DNA of 6,429 nt from Rhodospirillaceae bacterium (GCA_016794075.1 JAEUKU010000314.1:1-6429), one strand, 5' to 3'. Positions 1 to 5,770 are shown, counted from the first letter of the stretch. Notes: a model not told the origin generated them from the letters alone. Translations and numbers: made by a program.

Positions 1-1056
<1,056 letters not shown>

Positions 1057-1064
1057 GGTGGGTT

Positions 1065-1069
1065 CTCCC
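1065..1069 (-). promoter_or_regulatory. Shine-Dalgarno of acnA
   Basis: On the minus strand GGGAG stands 8 nt before the GTG start of acnA, which supports the non-ATG start. The leader around it (GGTCTC, TGG, GAG, A, ACC) could fold into a small hairpin of six base pairs with one bulged A, and this would cover the Shine-Dalgarno bases. That fold is read by eye and its stability was not computed. Confidence 0.75.
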
Positions 1070-1076
1070 AGAGACC

Positions 1077-1111
1077 AATGCTGAAACCAGTGCTGAAACC
1101 GATGCGAGACC
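1077..1111. repeat. 12-bp tandem repeat in the acnA leader
   Basis: On the plus strand AATGCTGAAACC (1077-1088) is followed directly by AGTGCTGAAACC (1089-1100), which differs at one position, and then by a degenerate third unit GATGCGAGACC (1101-1111). The array lies between the acnA Shine-Dalgarno and the upstream region, so it is probably transcribed as part of the acnA 5' leader, where the units read GGTTTCAGCA. It could be a slippage product or a binding site for a protein or RNA. No function can be assigned. Confidence 0.7.
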
Positions 1112-1209
1112 AGAAACGGCCGCCACGGCGGGCGCCCGGGCGCGCCAGCCGCCGCGGGCCGGGCCGGCCGCCGCGTTGGAGCCCGAGAATCAGGATGACG
1201 TCCGAAGAT

Positions 1210-1224
1210 GAACATAACATGTTC
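1210..1224. repeat. Perfect inverted repeat GAACAT-AAC-ATGTTC, possible operator
   Basis: Two perfect 6-bp arms are separated by 3 bases, in an AT-rich pocket of otherwise GC-rich DNA, about 155 bases upstream of the acnA start. The symmetry suits a dimeric DNA-binding regulator. On the minus strand the centre reads TATGTT, a weak -10-like hexamer without a good -35 partner. The regulator is unknown. Confidence 0.45.
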
Positions 1225-1265
1225 GCGCAAGTCCTTCGAGCCGCAGGTTTCTTCGGCCCAGCCCA

Positions 1266-1295
1266 ACATTCCCTGAAGTCCGCAGCGGACATTCC
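1266..1295. repeat. ACATTCC direct repeats flanking a GTCCGC-A-GCGGAC palindrome
   Basis: ACATTCC occurs at 1266-1272 and 1289-1295, 23 bp apart, with a third copy at 1377-1383. Between the first two, overlapping the second, lies the perfect inverted repeat GTCCGC-A-GCGGAC (1278-1290). It lies upstream of acnA and could be an operator cluster. The motifs are short, and chance is a real alternative in GC-rich DNA. Confidence 0.4.
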
Positions 1296-1388
1296 GCGAC
1301 GCCGATTGCCTCGCCCGGCGGCCAGAAAACACAATTTTGCCACTTTCTGACCCTATTGAAGCCACCGGGCGCCGCCACATTCCAAGGC

Positions 1389-1438
1389 AACAGAGATCAT
1401 CCCCTCTGTTTGTCGCAAGGGTGTTCGGCCCGCCCTTG
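1389..1438. repeat. Two adjacent small hairpins
   Basis: AACAGAG (1389-1395) pairs perfectly with CTCTGTT (1404-1410) across an 8-base loop. CAAGGG (1416-1421) pairs with CCCTTG (1433-1438) across an 11-base loop. Neither is followed by a T-run on either strand, so they are not obvious intrinsic terminators. They lie upstream of acnA and downstream of the toxin gene and could be transcript-end structures or nothing at all. Confidence 0.3.
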
Positions 1439-1527
1439 ATCAGGTGCCCCAAAGCAGCGTCCGTCCCCCGCGGATGCGAGGTCGAAAGAAGGCGTCGCGC
1501 TACCCCCGTACGGCGCTTTCAGGGCTT

Positions 1528-1567
1528 GGCGCCGCGATCCCACTCCATCCCCGAGGATCGCGGCGCC
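1528..1567. repeat. Perfect 13-bp inverted repeat downstream of the toxin gene
   Basis: GGCGCCGCGATCC (1528-1540) is the exact reverse complement of GGATCGCGGCGCC (1555-1567), with a 14-base spacer. It starts about 65 bases past the toxin stop codon, where a terminator of the leftward transcript would be expected. On the minus strand no T-run follows, so it is not a classical intrinsic terminator in that direction. On the plus strand TTTTT comes 8 bases after the stem (1575-1579) and again at 1593-1597. It may stop or stabilise the 3' end of the toxin-antitoxin mRNA. Confidence 0.5.
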
Positions 1568-1631
1568 GCCCACATTTTTCTCTCTCCCGCCGTTTTTCTG
1601 CGTGAACCGTGCCGCGATGGCCCCTCTGAGG

Positions 1632-2078
1632 TCACCGGCGCCGGCCTGGCATATCCGGCCCGAGCTGTTGCACCAGATCGGCGCGCCCCGCGAGCCGGGC
1701 CAGGGCGTTCTCGACCTGACGGCGAAAGGCCGGCGGCGCGGTGGACACGATTGCGGCGTCGGGAGTTCGGAGACGTGGGAAGAAGGCTTCGTCGAGCGGC
1801 ACGAAGGCGATGCGCCGCGCGTCGATGACGAAGGGCTTCTGGTTCATCCTGGCGGCCGCGGCCGCGTCGACCGGAATGATGCCGAGCGGCCGCGCCGCGT
1901 CGGCGTCCCATGTCCGCGTGGTGGTGTAGAGCGACATGACGGTCAGCACGCGGCGCGCCGGGTGCTGCCGGATGTCGGCGACATAAACGATGCGCTCCTT
2001 CTCGCCGGGGCTGAGCGGCGCCTCGAAAAAAGGGAAGCGGCACCAGACGAATTGCCCCGGCTGGAAGGGCGGGCTCAA
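1632..2078 (-). CDS. PemK/MazF-like toxin of a type II toxin-antitoxin pair
   Basis: Predicted 148-residue protein. Its N-terminal part, with PGQFVWCRFPFFEAPLSPGE at residues 7-26 followed by KERIVYVADI, resembles the opening strands and loop of PemK/MazF-fold growth inhibitors, which cleave RNA in the cytoplasm. R29 is a candidate for the conserved basic residue after that loop, but I cannot assign the full catalytic set. Residues 112-140 look like an added C-terminal helix. The start appears to be TTG at 2078-2076. It overlaps the antitoxin stop (TTGA, four bases), and no ATG or GTG in frame keeps the N-terminal motif, so translation is probably coupled to the antitoxin gene. At 148 residues it is somewhat longer than classical MazF. 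The toxin call rests on motif resemblance plus the adjacent RHH gene, and an inactive or divergent member is possible. Confidence 0.65.
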   Translation of the reverse strand: MSPPFQPGQFVWCRFPFFEAPLSPGEKERIVYVADIRQHPARRVLTVMSLYTTTRTWDADAARPLGIIPVDAAAAARMNQKPFVIDARRIAFVPLDEAFFPRLRTPDAAIVSTAPPAFRRQVENALARLAGRADLVQQLGPDMPGRRR

Positions 2079-2335
2079 TGCCCAGTCTTGTCGAGCAGCG
2101 CATGGAACAGGGCATCGCGGCGCTTCCGCTCCGCCTTGGTCTCGCCCGGCAGCGGAACGGCCTCGAATTCGCGGATGTCCGGCGGGGCGATCACTTCAAG
2201 AGTTGCCGCGCCCTGCAGGTCGCGGATCATCAGCGTCTCGATGTAGTTGGTCAGGGTCCGGTTATCCGCCTGGGCGCGGCGCTTCGCGGCCTTGATGACC
2301 TCGGGGGCGAGGCGGAGCGTCACGGTTTCGCGCAT
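2075..2335 (-). CDS. Ribbon-helix-helix antitoxin
   Basis: Predicted 86-residue protein. Residues 3-9 (ETVTLRL) form the typical N-terminal strand of a ribbon-helix-helix DNA-binding dimer. It is followed by helix 1 (PEVIKAAKRRAQAD, 11-24) and helix 2 (TLTNYIETLMIRDL, 27-40). The rest (41-86, charged and ending in ETKAERKRRDALFHALLDK) would be the flexible region that binds and neutralises the toxin. The ATG at 2335-2333 is chosen because AAGGAG lies 9 nt upstream. A longer frame runs back to 2410 but would cover the promoter. The gene precedes and overlaps the toxin gene, the usual antitoxin-first order. By analogy with other RHH antitoxins it probably represses its own promoter. RHH fold confidence is high; the antitoxin role is inferred from context. 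Confidence 0.8.
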   Translation of the reverse strand: MRETVTLRLAPEVIKAAKRRAQADNRTLTNYIETLMIRDLQGAATLEVIAPPDIREFEAVPLPGETKAERKRRDALFHALLDKTGH

Positions 2336-2344
2336 GGCTTGGGT

Positions 2345-2350
2345 CTCCTT
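2345..2350 (-). promoter_or_regulatory. Shine-Dalgarno of the antitoxin gene
   Basis: Minus-strand AAGGAG lies 9 nt before the ATG at 2335. It decides this start over the upstream in-frame start at 2410. Confidence 0.8.
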
Positions 2351-2362
2351 TGGCGTATGGCG

Positions 2363-2391
2363 ATTGTATTTGCGATAGCCTGACGGCGCAA
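2363..2391 (-). promoter_or_regulatory. Sigma-70-type promoter of the toxin-antitoxin pair
   Basis: On the minus strand the -35-like TTGCGC (2391-2386) and the -10-like TACAAT (2368-2363, five of six matches to TATAAT) are separated by 17 bases. The predicted start of transcription is near 2355, leaving about 20 bases of leader that include the Shine-Dalgarno. The plus-strand sequence GCGAT occurs at 2360-2364 and 2372-2376, on both sides of the -10, in the place expected for an autoregulatory RHH operator. Confidence 0.6.
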
Positions 2392-2417
2392 TGCGGATCG
2401 TGGCGCCCACATCTCCC

Positions 2418-2427
2418 CCACCGGTGG
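2418..2427. repeat. CCACCGGTGG palindrome between the antitoxin gene and ccmA
   Basis: A perfect 10-bp palindrome lies in the 147-base gap between the divergent antitoxin and ccmA genes. It is flanked by CTCC on the left and GAGG on the right, which nearly extends the symmetry. It could be an operator or a remnant of a short dispersed palindromic repeat of the kind known in alphaproteobacteria. Function unknown. Confidence 0.35.
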
Positions 2428-2482
2428 AGGTTTCCTGCCCCAGTGGACGTTTTCAGCCCAGGCAGCCTAAGTTGGCCGCCGC

Positions 2483-3139
2483 ATGGCCGAGCTTTCCTTC
2501 GACAACCTTGCCCTGGAGCGCGCCGAGCGGCGCATCGTCGACGGCGTCAGCGCGCGGGTCGCGTCCGGCGCGGCGCTGCTGCTCCTGGGCCCCAATGGCA
2601 GCGGCAAGTCGAGCCTGCTGCGGGCGCTGGCCGGGCTGATGCCACCCGCCGGCGGCACCATCGCCTGGGACGGCGCCGACATCTTCGGGCAGGCCGAAGC
2701 GCACCGGGCGCGGCTCTGTTTCGTCGGTCACCAGGACGCGGTGAAACCGGGGCTGAGCGTCGCCGAGAATCTCCGCTTCTGGGCCGGGCTTGCCGGCGGC
2801 TCCCCGAGCATCGACGCCGCGCTCGCCGCCTTTGCCCTGGCGCCACTCGCCGATCGCCCGGCGCGCTTCCTATCGGCCGGGCAGAAGCGGCGCCTCGCCT
2901 TGAGCCGCCTTGCCCTCAACAGCCTGTCGCCGCGGCCGGCGGAACTGTGGCTGCTGGACGAGCCGACCACGGCGCTGGACAGCGCCTCGCGGCAAGCCTT
3001 TCTCGATCTGCTGCGCGGCCATCTCCAGCGCGGCGGCCTGGCGGTCATCGCCACCCATGAGGAGATCGGCCTGCCGGCGAAGACGCTGGTGCTGGAATCG
3101 CCGCGCCGCCGGCGCGAGGCGGCGGGCGCGGCGGCATGA
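2483..3139 (+). CDS. ccmA: Heme exporter ATP-binding protein CcmA
   Basis: ABC ATPase of cytochrome c maturation System I. On the cytoplasmic face of the inner membrane it works with CcmB (and CcmCD), and its ATP hydrolysis drives release of heme-loaded CcmE from the complex. The 218 residues, a usual length, contain every ABC element in order: Walker A GPNGSGKSS (36-44), Q-loop with Q84 (VGHQD), signature LSAGQ (130-134), Walker B LWLLDE (155-160, catalytic E160), D-loop TALD (163-166) and switch H192 (IATHE). The stop overlaps the ccmB start as ATGA, showing coupled translation. No good Shine-Dalgarno precedes the ATG. A weak promoter-like pair (TGGACG at 2444-2449 and TAAGTT at 2468-2473, 18 apart) would start transcription almost at the ATG, so a leaderless mRNA is possible but unproven. 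The N-terminal MAELSFDNLALERAERRIVDG matches the expected first strand, which supports the start. Confidence 0.95.
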   Translation: MAELSFDNLALERAERRIVDGVSARVASGAALLLLGPNGSGKSSLLRALAGLMPPAGGTIAWDGADIFGQAEAHRARLCFVGHQDAVKPGLSVAENLRFWAGLAGGSPSIDAALAAFALAPLADRPARFLSAGQKRRLALSRLALNSLSPRPAELWLLDEPTTALDSASRQAFLDLLRGHLQRGGLAVIATHEEIGLPAKTLVLESPRRRREAAGAAA

Positions 3140-3831
3140 AGGCCTTCCTCGCCCTGCTGCGGCGCGACCTGCTGCTCGCCTATCGCCAGGGCATCGACGG
3201 CTGGGTGGTGGTGCTGTTCTTCCTTGCCGCCGGCATCCTCTTCCCCTTCGCCATCGGGCCGGAGCCCAACGCGCTGATGCGGGTCTCCACCGGCGTGGTC
3301 CTCAGCATGGCGGCGCTGGCGGCGCTGCTGTCGCTCGACCGGCTCTACCAGGCCGATTTCGACGACGGCAGCCTGGACCAGATCGCGCTGTCGAGTTTGC
3401 CGCTGGAGTTGACGGCGCTTTCCAAGGCGCTGGTGCACTGGCTGTCGACCGGCCTGCCGCTGCTGGCGGCCGCCCCCGTCCTGGCGCTGATGCTGAACGC
3501 GCCGGTCGCGCACTATCTGCCGATGCTGGTGGCCCTGGCGCTGGCGACGCCGGCCTTGAGCCTGCTGGGCGGGCTGGGGGCGGCGCTCACCATGGGCAGC
3601 CGGCGCGGCGGCATCCTGCTCACCCTGCTGATCCTGCCGCTCTACGTGCCGGTGCTGATCTTCGCCGCCGGGGCCATCGGCTTTGCCGGCGACGCGGCCG
3701 GCCTGTCGGTGGAAGCGGCCGGGCGGGGCTTCGGGGCGCATCTGCTGCTGCTGGCCGGAATCGACCTGGCGCTGCTCGCCGTCACGCCCTGGGCGACGGC
3801 GGCCGCGCTGCGCCAGGCGCTGCGCGCCTAG
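3136..3831 (+). CDS. ccmB: Heme exporter membrane protein CcmB
   Basis: Inner-membrane permease-like partner of CcmA in System I cytochrome c maturation. The 231-residue length fits the family (about 220). Six hydrophobic stretches are visible, roughly at residues 22-41, 50-67, 104-121, 128-153, 158-183 and 200-225. The cytoplasmic loop LDRLYQADFDDGSLDQ (67-82) is the hallmark CcmB motif, and GSRRGGILLTLLILPLYVPV (154-173) is the second conserved segment. The start ATG overlaps the ccmA stop by four bases. In many bacteria ccmC follows directly. Here 165 non-coding bases and a lipoprotein gene come first. No clear intrinsic terminator follows the stop, so read-through into the lipoprotein gene is possible. 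Confidence 0.95.
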   Translation: MKAFLALLRRDLLLAYRQGIDGWVVVLFFLAAGILFPFAIGPEPNALMRVSTGVVLSMAALAALLSLDRLYQADFDDGSLDQIALSSLPLELTALSKALVHWLSTGLPLLAAAPVLALMLNAPVAHYLPMLVALALATPALSLLGGLGAALTMGSRRGGILLTLLILPLYVPVLIFAAGAIGFAGDAAGLSVEAAGRGFGAHLLLLAGIDLALLAVTPWATAAALRQALRA

Positions 3832-3856
3832 ACCCTGCAAGAATCGTGGCTTTTCA

Positions 3857-3936
3857 GTCACATGTGATGATTTATCGTCACATGGCCCTAAAAATCCGTA
3901 TGGATTCAATAGGAGTTTTGAATTTATCGTATGGCC
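3857..3936. repeat. Palindrome and direct-repeat cluster upstream of the lipoprotein gene
   Basis: This is an AT-richer patch inside GC-rich DNA. Arms CATGTGATGAT (3861-3871) and ATCGTCACATG (3874-3884) form an inverted repeat with one mismatch in 11 (a G-U pair in RNA) and a 2-base centre. It overlaps the perfect 10-bp palindrome TCACATGTGA (3858-3867). GTCACATG recurs at 3857-3864 and 3877-3884, exactly 20 bp apart. ATTTATCGT, then CAC, then ATGGCC (3870-3887) returns without the CAC at 3922-3936. CGTATGG occurs at 3897-3903 and 3928-3934. The layout suggests several binding sites for a dimeric regulator of the lipoprotein gene, or a decayed mobile repeat. The two-base loop of the main palindrome is too small for a good RNA hairpin, which favours a DNA site. 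The regulator is unknown. Confidence 0.6.
3904..3923. repeat. Inverted repeat ATTCAA / TTGAAT
   Basis: ATTCAA (3904-3909) and TTGAAT (3918-3923) are perfect complements around the 8-base spacer TAGGAGTT. The spacer contains AGGAG, but the next ATG (3931) is 15 bases on and opens a frame whose extra 22 residues do not look like a signal peptide, so I do not take it as the start of the lipoprotein. Confidence 0.45.
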
Positions 3937-3996
3937 GTTCAGCATCACCTGCTGGTGACGGGATCTCGACCGGTTGAGGGTGGGAGTCGCGGGTTA

Positions 3997-4743
3997 ATGA
4001 AGCTGCGTATGAATCTGGTTCGGCTCGGCAGCTGCCTGATCGTTCCCGCCATGCTCGGCCTCGGCGCCTGCGCCGTGCCGGACCGCCAGCCCGACCTCGA
4101 CAATATCAGCGCCAACGTGGCGCAGACCCAGGAGGGGGATTTCGGGGAGCTGCTGACCAACCTCAACGAGGCCGCCGACAAGGCGCGGGAAGCGCAGGAG
4201 ATTCACGACGACATCTCGGCCGTGCCGCCCTATCTCAATGCCGATCTCAACCGGCGCGAACAGGGCGTGCGCCTGGCGGAGGAGGCGGCCGAGCATCGCC
4301 GCCGGGCGGAAGACGCGCTGAACCGCATCCTCGATCCCTTGCGCGCCCGCATCGCCTATCTGGAATCCCTGCATGTGCCGCAGAACATCGGCGCGCTGAC
4401 CAAATCGGTCTATTTCGACACCGGGTCGGCCGCCCTGGACGCGGACGACCAGGCGATCCTGGACGAGGCGGCGAGCTATCTGAGCCAGTATCCGATCGCC
4501 CATGTGGAGATCACCGGCTACACCGATACGCAAGGCTCGGCTGCTGCCAACCGGGCGCTGGCCAAGCGCCGGGCCGAGGCGGTGGCGGCGGCCCTGCGCG
4601 GCATCGGGGCGCCGCTTTCGACGACAGTTTCCATTGCGGGCGTTGGCGAACCGGAAGGCGCTGCCGATGGGCAGGCCGACCAGAACAACCGCCGCGTCGA
4701 TGTCTTGGTCGCGCCGCATGGCACCTATAACAAGGGCCAGTAA
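3997..4743 (+). CDS. OmpA-family outer-membrane lipoprotein
   Basis: Predicted 248-residue precursor, with no assigned role in heme handling. Residues 1-24 are a lipoprotein signal peptide (basic MKLRMNLVR, hydrophobic core) ending in lipobox LGAC, with C25 as the lipidated residue. Position +2 is Ala, not Asp, which fits sorting to the outer membrane. Residues 40-125 are charged, Ala/Glu-rich and probably helical or coiled coil. Residues 136-238 are an OmpA C-terminal peptidoglycan-binding domain: SVYFDTGSAAL at 137-147, then GYTDTQG with D177, N185, R191-R192 and the closing NRRVDV (231-236). It probably tethers the outer membrane to peptidoglycan. The ATG at 3997 is chosen because GGGAG (3982-3986) lies 10 nt upstream and because it gives a clean signal peptide. 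The frame is open back to 3931. The gene sits alone between ccmB and ccmC with its own terminator. It resembles Pal in domain plan, but the long helical linker makes it a different OmpA-family lipoprotein. Confidence 0.9.
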   Translation: MKLRMNLVRLGSCLIVPAMLGLGACAVPDRQPDLDNISANVAQTQEGDFGELLTNLNEAADKAREAQEIHDDISAVPPYLNADLNRREQGVRLAEEAAEHRRRAEDALNRILDPLRARIAYLESLHVPQNIGALTKSVYFDTGSAALDADDQAILDEAASYLSQYPIAHVEITGYTDTQGSAAANRALAKRRAEAVAAALRGIGAPLSTTVSIAGVGEPEGAADGQADQNNRRVDVLVAPHGTYNKGQ

Positions 4744-4752
4744 CGGCGCGCC

Positions 4753-4781
4753 CCGGGCCGGTTCCGGGGGGACCGGCCCGG
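4753..4781 (+). terminator. Strong hairpin just after the lipoprotein gene (no U-tract)
   Basis: CCGGGCCGGT (4753-4762) pairs perfectly with ACCGGCCCGG (4772-4781) around a 9-base loop. CGCG on both sides can extend the stem past a small bulge. It begins 10 bases after the stop codon. No T-run follows, so on its own it is not a full intrinsic terminator. It may block 3' exonucleases or cause pausing. Confidence 0.5.
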
Positions 4782-4797
4782 CGCGTCTCGGCTGACG

Positions 4798-4844
4798 CCG
4801 CCGCAAGGCGGATCGGCAATGCAGCGAAGCGGGGGCTTCGCTGC
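4798..4844 (+). repeat. Two further hairpins, one with a GCAA tetraloop
   Basis: CCGCC (4798-4802) and GGCGG (4807-4811) close a GCAA loop. GCAGCGAAGC (4821-4830) and GCTTCGCTGC (4835-4844) form a perfect 10-bp stem around GGGG. Neither is followed by a T-run. Together with the stem at 4753-4781 and the terminator at 4901-4931 they make an array of four hairpins in about 180 bases. Confidence 0.6.
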
Positions 4845-4900
4845 CGGGTTTGGGGTGAGTGGTCGGGGTATCTGAGGGTTCTTTTGGGGGTAGAGCGAGA

Positions 4901-4931
4901 AGGGCGTCACCGCAAGGTGGCGCCCTTTTTT
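4901..4931 (+). terminator. Intrinsic terminator
   Basis: AGGGCGTCACC (4901-4911) pairs with GGTGGCGCCCT (4916-4926) around a GCAA tetraloop of the stable GNRA class, with one G-U pair, and the stem runs into TTTTTT (4926-4931). This is a canonical rho-independent terminator on the plus strand, 158 bases after the lipoprotein stop and 94 bases before ccmC. It should insulate ccmCDE from upstream transcription, so ccmC needs its own promoter between here and 5024. I could not identify that promoter with confidence. Confidence 0.9.
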
Positions 4932-5011
4932 CACGAGCCCGTGCCTGGGATTTGGCCTGCGACCTTCGGCCGTGTCCGCCCATCTGGTCATCCCGGGCAA
5001 GGGGCCTGTAT

Positions 5012-5017
5012 AAGGAG
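5012..5017 (+). promoter_or_regulatory. Shine-Dalgarno of ccmC
   Basis: AAGGAG stands 7 nt before the ATG at 5025. It selects this start over the open frame that runs back to 4884 through the terminator. Confidence 0.85.
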
Positions 5018-5024
5018 CCCCATC

Positions 5025-5753
5025 ATGGCGATCGGCTTGAATCTGCATCGTTTTGCCAATCCCGGACGCTTCCTGCGCCTGGCCGACCGGCTGCTGCCCT
5101 GGCTCACGCCGGCGTCGGTCGGGCTGCTCGCCCTCGGGCTCTACCTGGCGCTGATCGGTTCGCCGCCGGATTACCAGCAGGGCGAGACGGTGCGCATCAT
5201 GTATGTGCATGTGCCCGCCGCCTGGATGGCGATGTTCGTCTATCTGCTGCTGGCGCTCTCCGGGGCGACGGCGCTGATCTGGCGCCATCCCTTGTCGGAG
5301 GTGGCGGCGGAGGCGATGGCGCCGCTCGGCGCCGGCTTCACCTTCATTGCCCTGGTGAGCGGCGCGCTGTGGGGCCGGCCGATGTGGGGCGCTTATTGGG
5401 TGTGGGACGCGCGGCTGACCTCGTTCCTGCTGCTGTTCTTCCTCTATCTCGGCCATATCGCGCTGACCCACGCCTTCGACGACCGCCAGCGCGGCCGGCG
5501 CTCGGCCGCAGTGCTGGCCATCGTCGGCGCGATCAACCTGCCGATCATCAAGTTCTCGGTCGATTGGTGGAACACGCTGCACCAGCCCGCGAGCATCGCG
5601 CGCATGGGCGGGCCGGCGATCGACCCGGCGATGCTGTGGCCGCTCTTCACCATGGCGCTCGGCTTCCAGCTCCTGTTCTTCGTGCTGCTGGGCCTGCGCA
5701 TGAAGGCGATGCTGCTGGAGGCGCGCCATCGCGCCGCCGCATTCGCGCGCTAA
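5025..5753 (+). CDS. ccmC: Heme exporter/heme lyase-like protein CcmC
   Basis: Inner-membrane protein of System I that presents heme on its periplasmic side and loads it onto CcmE. The predicted 242 residues fit the family length. The defining tryptophan-rich WWD motif is present as WGRPMWGAYWVWDARLTS (116-133). The two conserved periplasmic heme-ligand histidines are H62 in YVHVPAAW and H186 in NTLHQPAS. About six membrane segments are visible, roughly at 27-45, 64-86, 97-114, 132-150, 160-176 and 204-224. The start is fixed by the AAGGAG at 5012. The gene opens the ccmCDE group, downstream of a terminator, separated from ccmAB by the lipoprotein gene. No key residue is missing. Confidence 0.96.
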   Translation: MAIGLNLHRFANPGRFLRLADRLLPWLTPASVGLLALGLYLALIGSPPDYQQGETVRIMYVHVPAAWMAMFVYLLLALSGATALIWRHPLSEVAAEAMAPLGAGFTFIALVSGALWGRPMWGAYWVWDARLTSFLLLFFLYLGHIALTHAFDDRQRGRRSAAVLAIVGAINLPIIKFSVDWWNTLHQPASIARMGGPAIDPAMLWPLFTMALGFQLLFFVLLGLRMKAMLLEARHRAAAFAR

Positions 5754-5770
5754 GGCGGAACGGAAACAGG

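Larger units (their letters stand above)
1057..1631. other. Non-coding region between acnA and the toxin gene
   Basis: I find no supportable gene on either strand in these 575 bases. The open frames that cross it either run over the acnA start or continue as antisense of the toxin gene, have low-complexity Arg/Ala/Gly-rich translations, and resemble no known family. The stretch should hold the acnA promoter and the end of the toxin transcript, both pointing leftward. I could not pick a convincing -35/-10 pair for acnA. The region holds several inverted and direct repeats that are listed separately, plus a locally AT-rich patch at about 1325-1360. Confidence 0.7.

Noticed and set aside
1519..2115. 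198-codon minus-strand frame over the toxin gene
   Set aside because: It is in a different frame from the PemK-like protein, overlaps the antitoxin end, and its translation is Arg/Ala-rich without recognisable motifs.
2336..2410. N-terminal extension of the antitoxin to 2410
   Set aside because: The extension covers the promoter and the Shine-Dalgarno, and the RHH strand begins right at the internal ATG at 2335.
3863..3882. CRP/FNR-type site TGTGA...TCACA before the lipoprotein
   Set aside because: The half-sites match the CRP consensus, but the gap is 10 bases instead of 6, so a standard CRP dimer would not fit.
2728..3948. Long 406-codon minus-strand open frame opposite ccmA and ccmB
   Set aside because: The translation is Gln/Arg-rich low complexity, it lies antisense to two secure genes, and such shadows are common in GC-rich DNA.
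3931..3996. Upstream ATG of the lipoprotein frame
   Set aside because: It would put 22 polar residues before the signal peptide, and the AGGAG is 15 bases away. The ATG at 3997 gives a proper lipoprotein signal.
4725..5729. 334-codon minus-strand frame opposite ccmC
   Set aside because: Gln/Arg/His-rich shadow antisense to a secure membrane protein gene.
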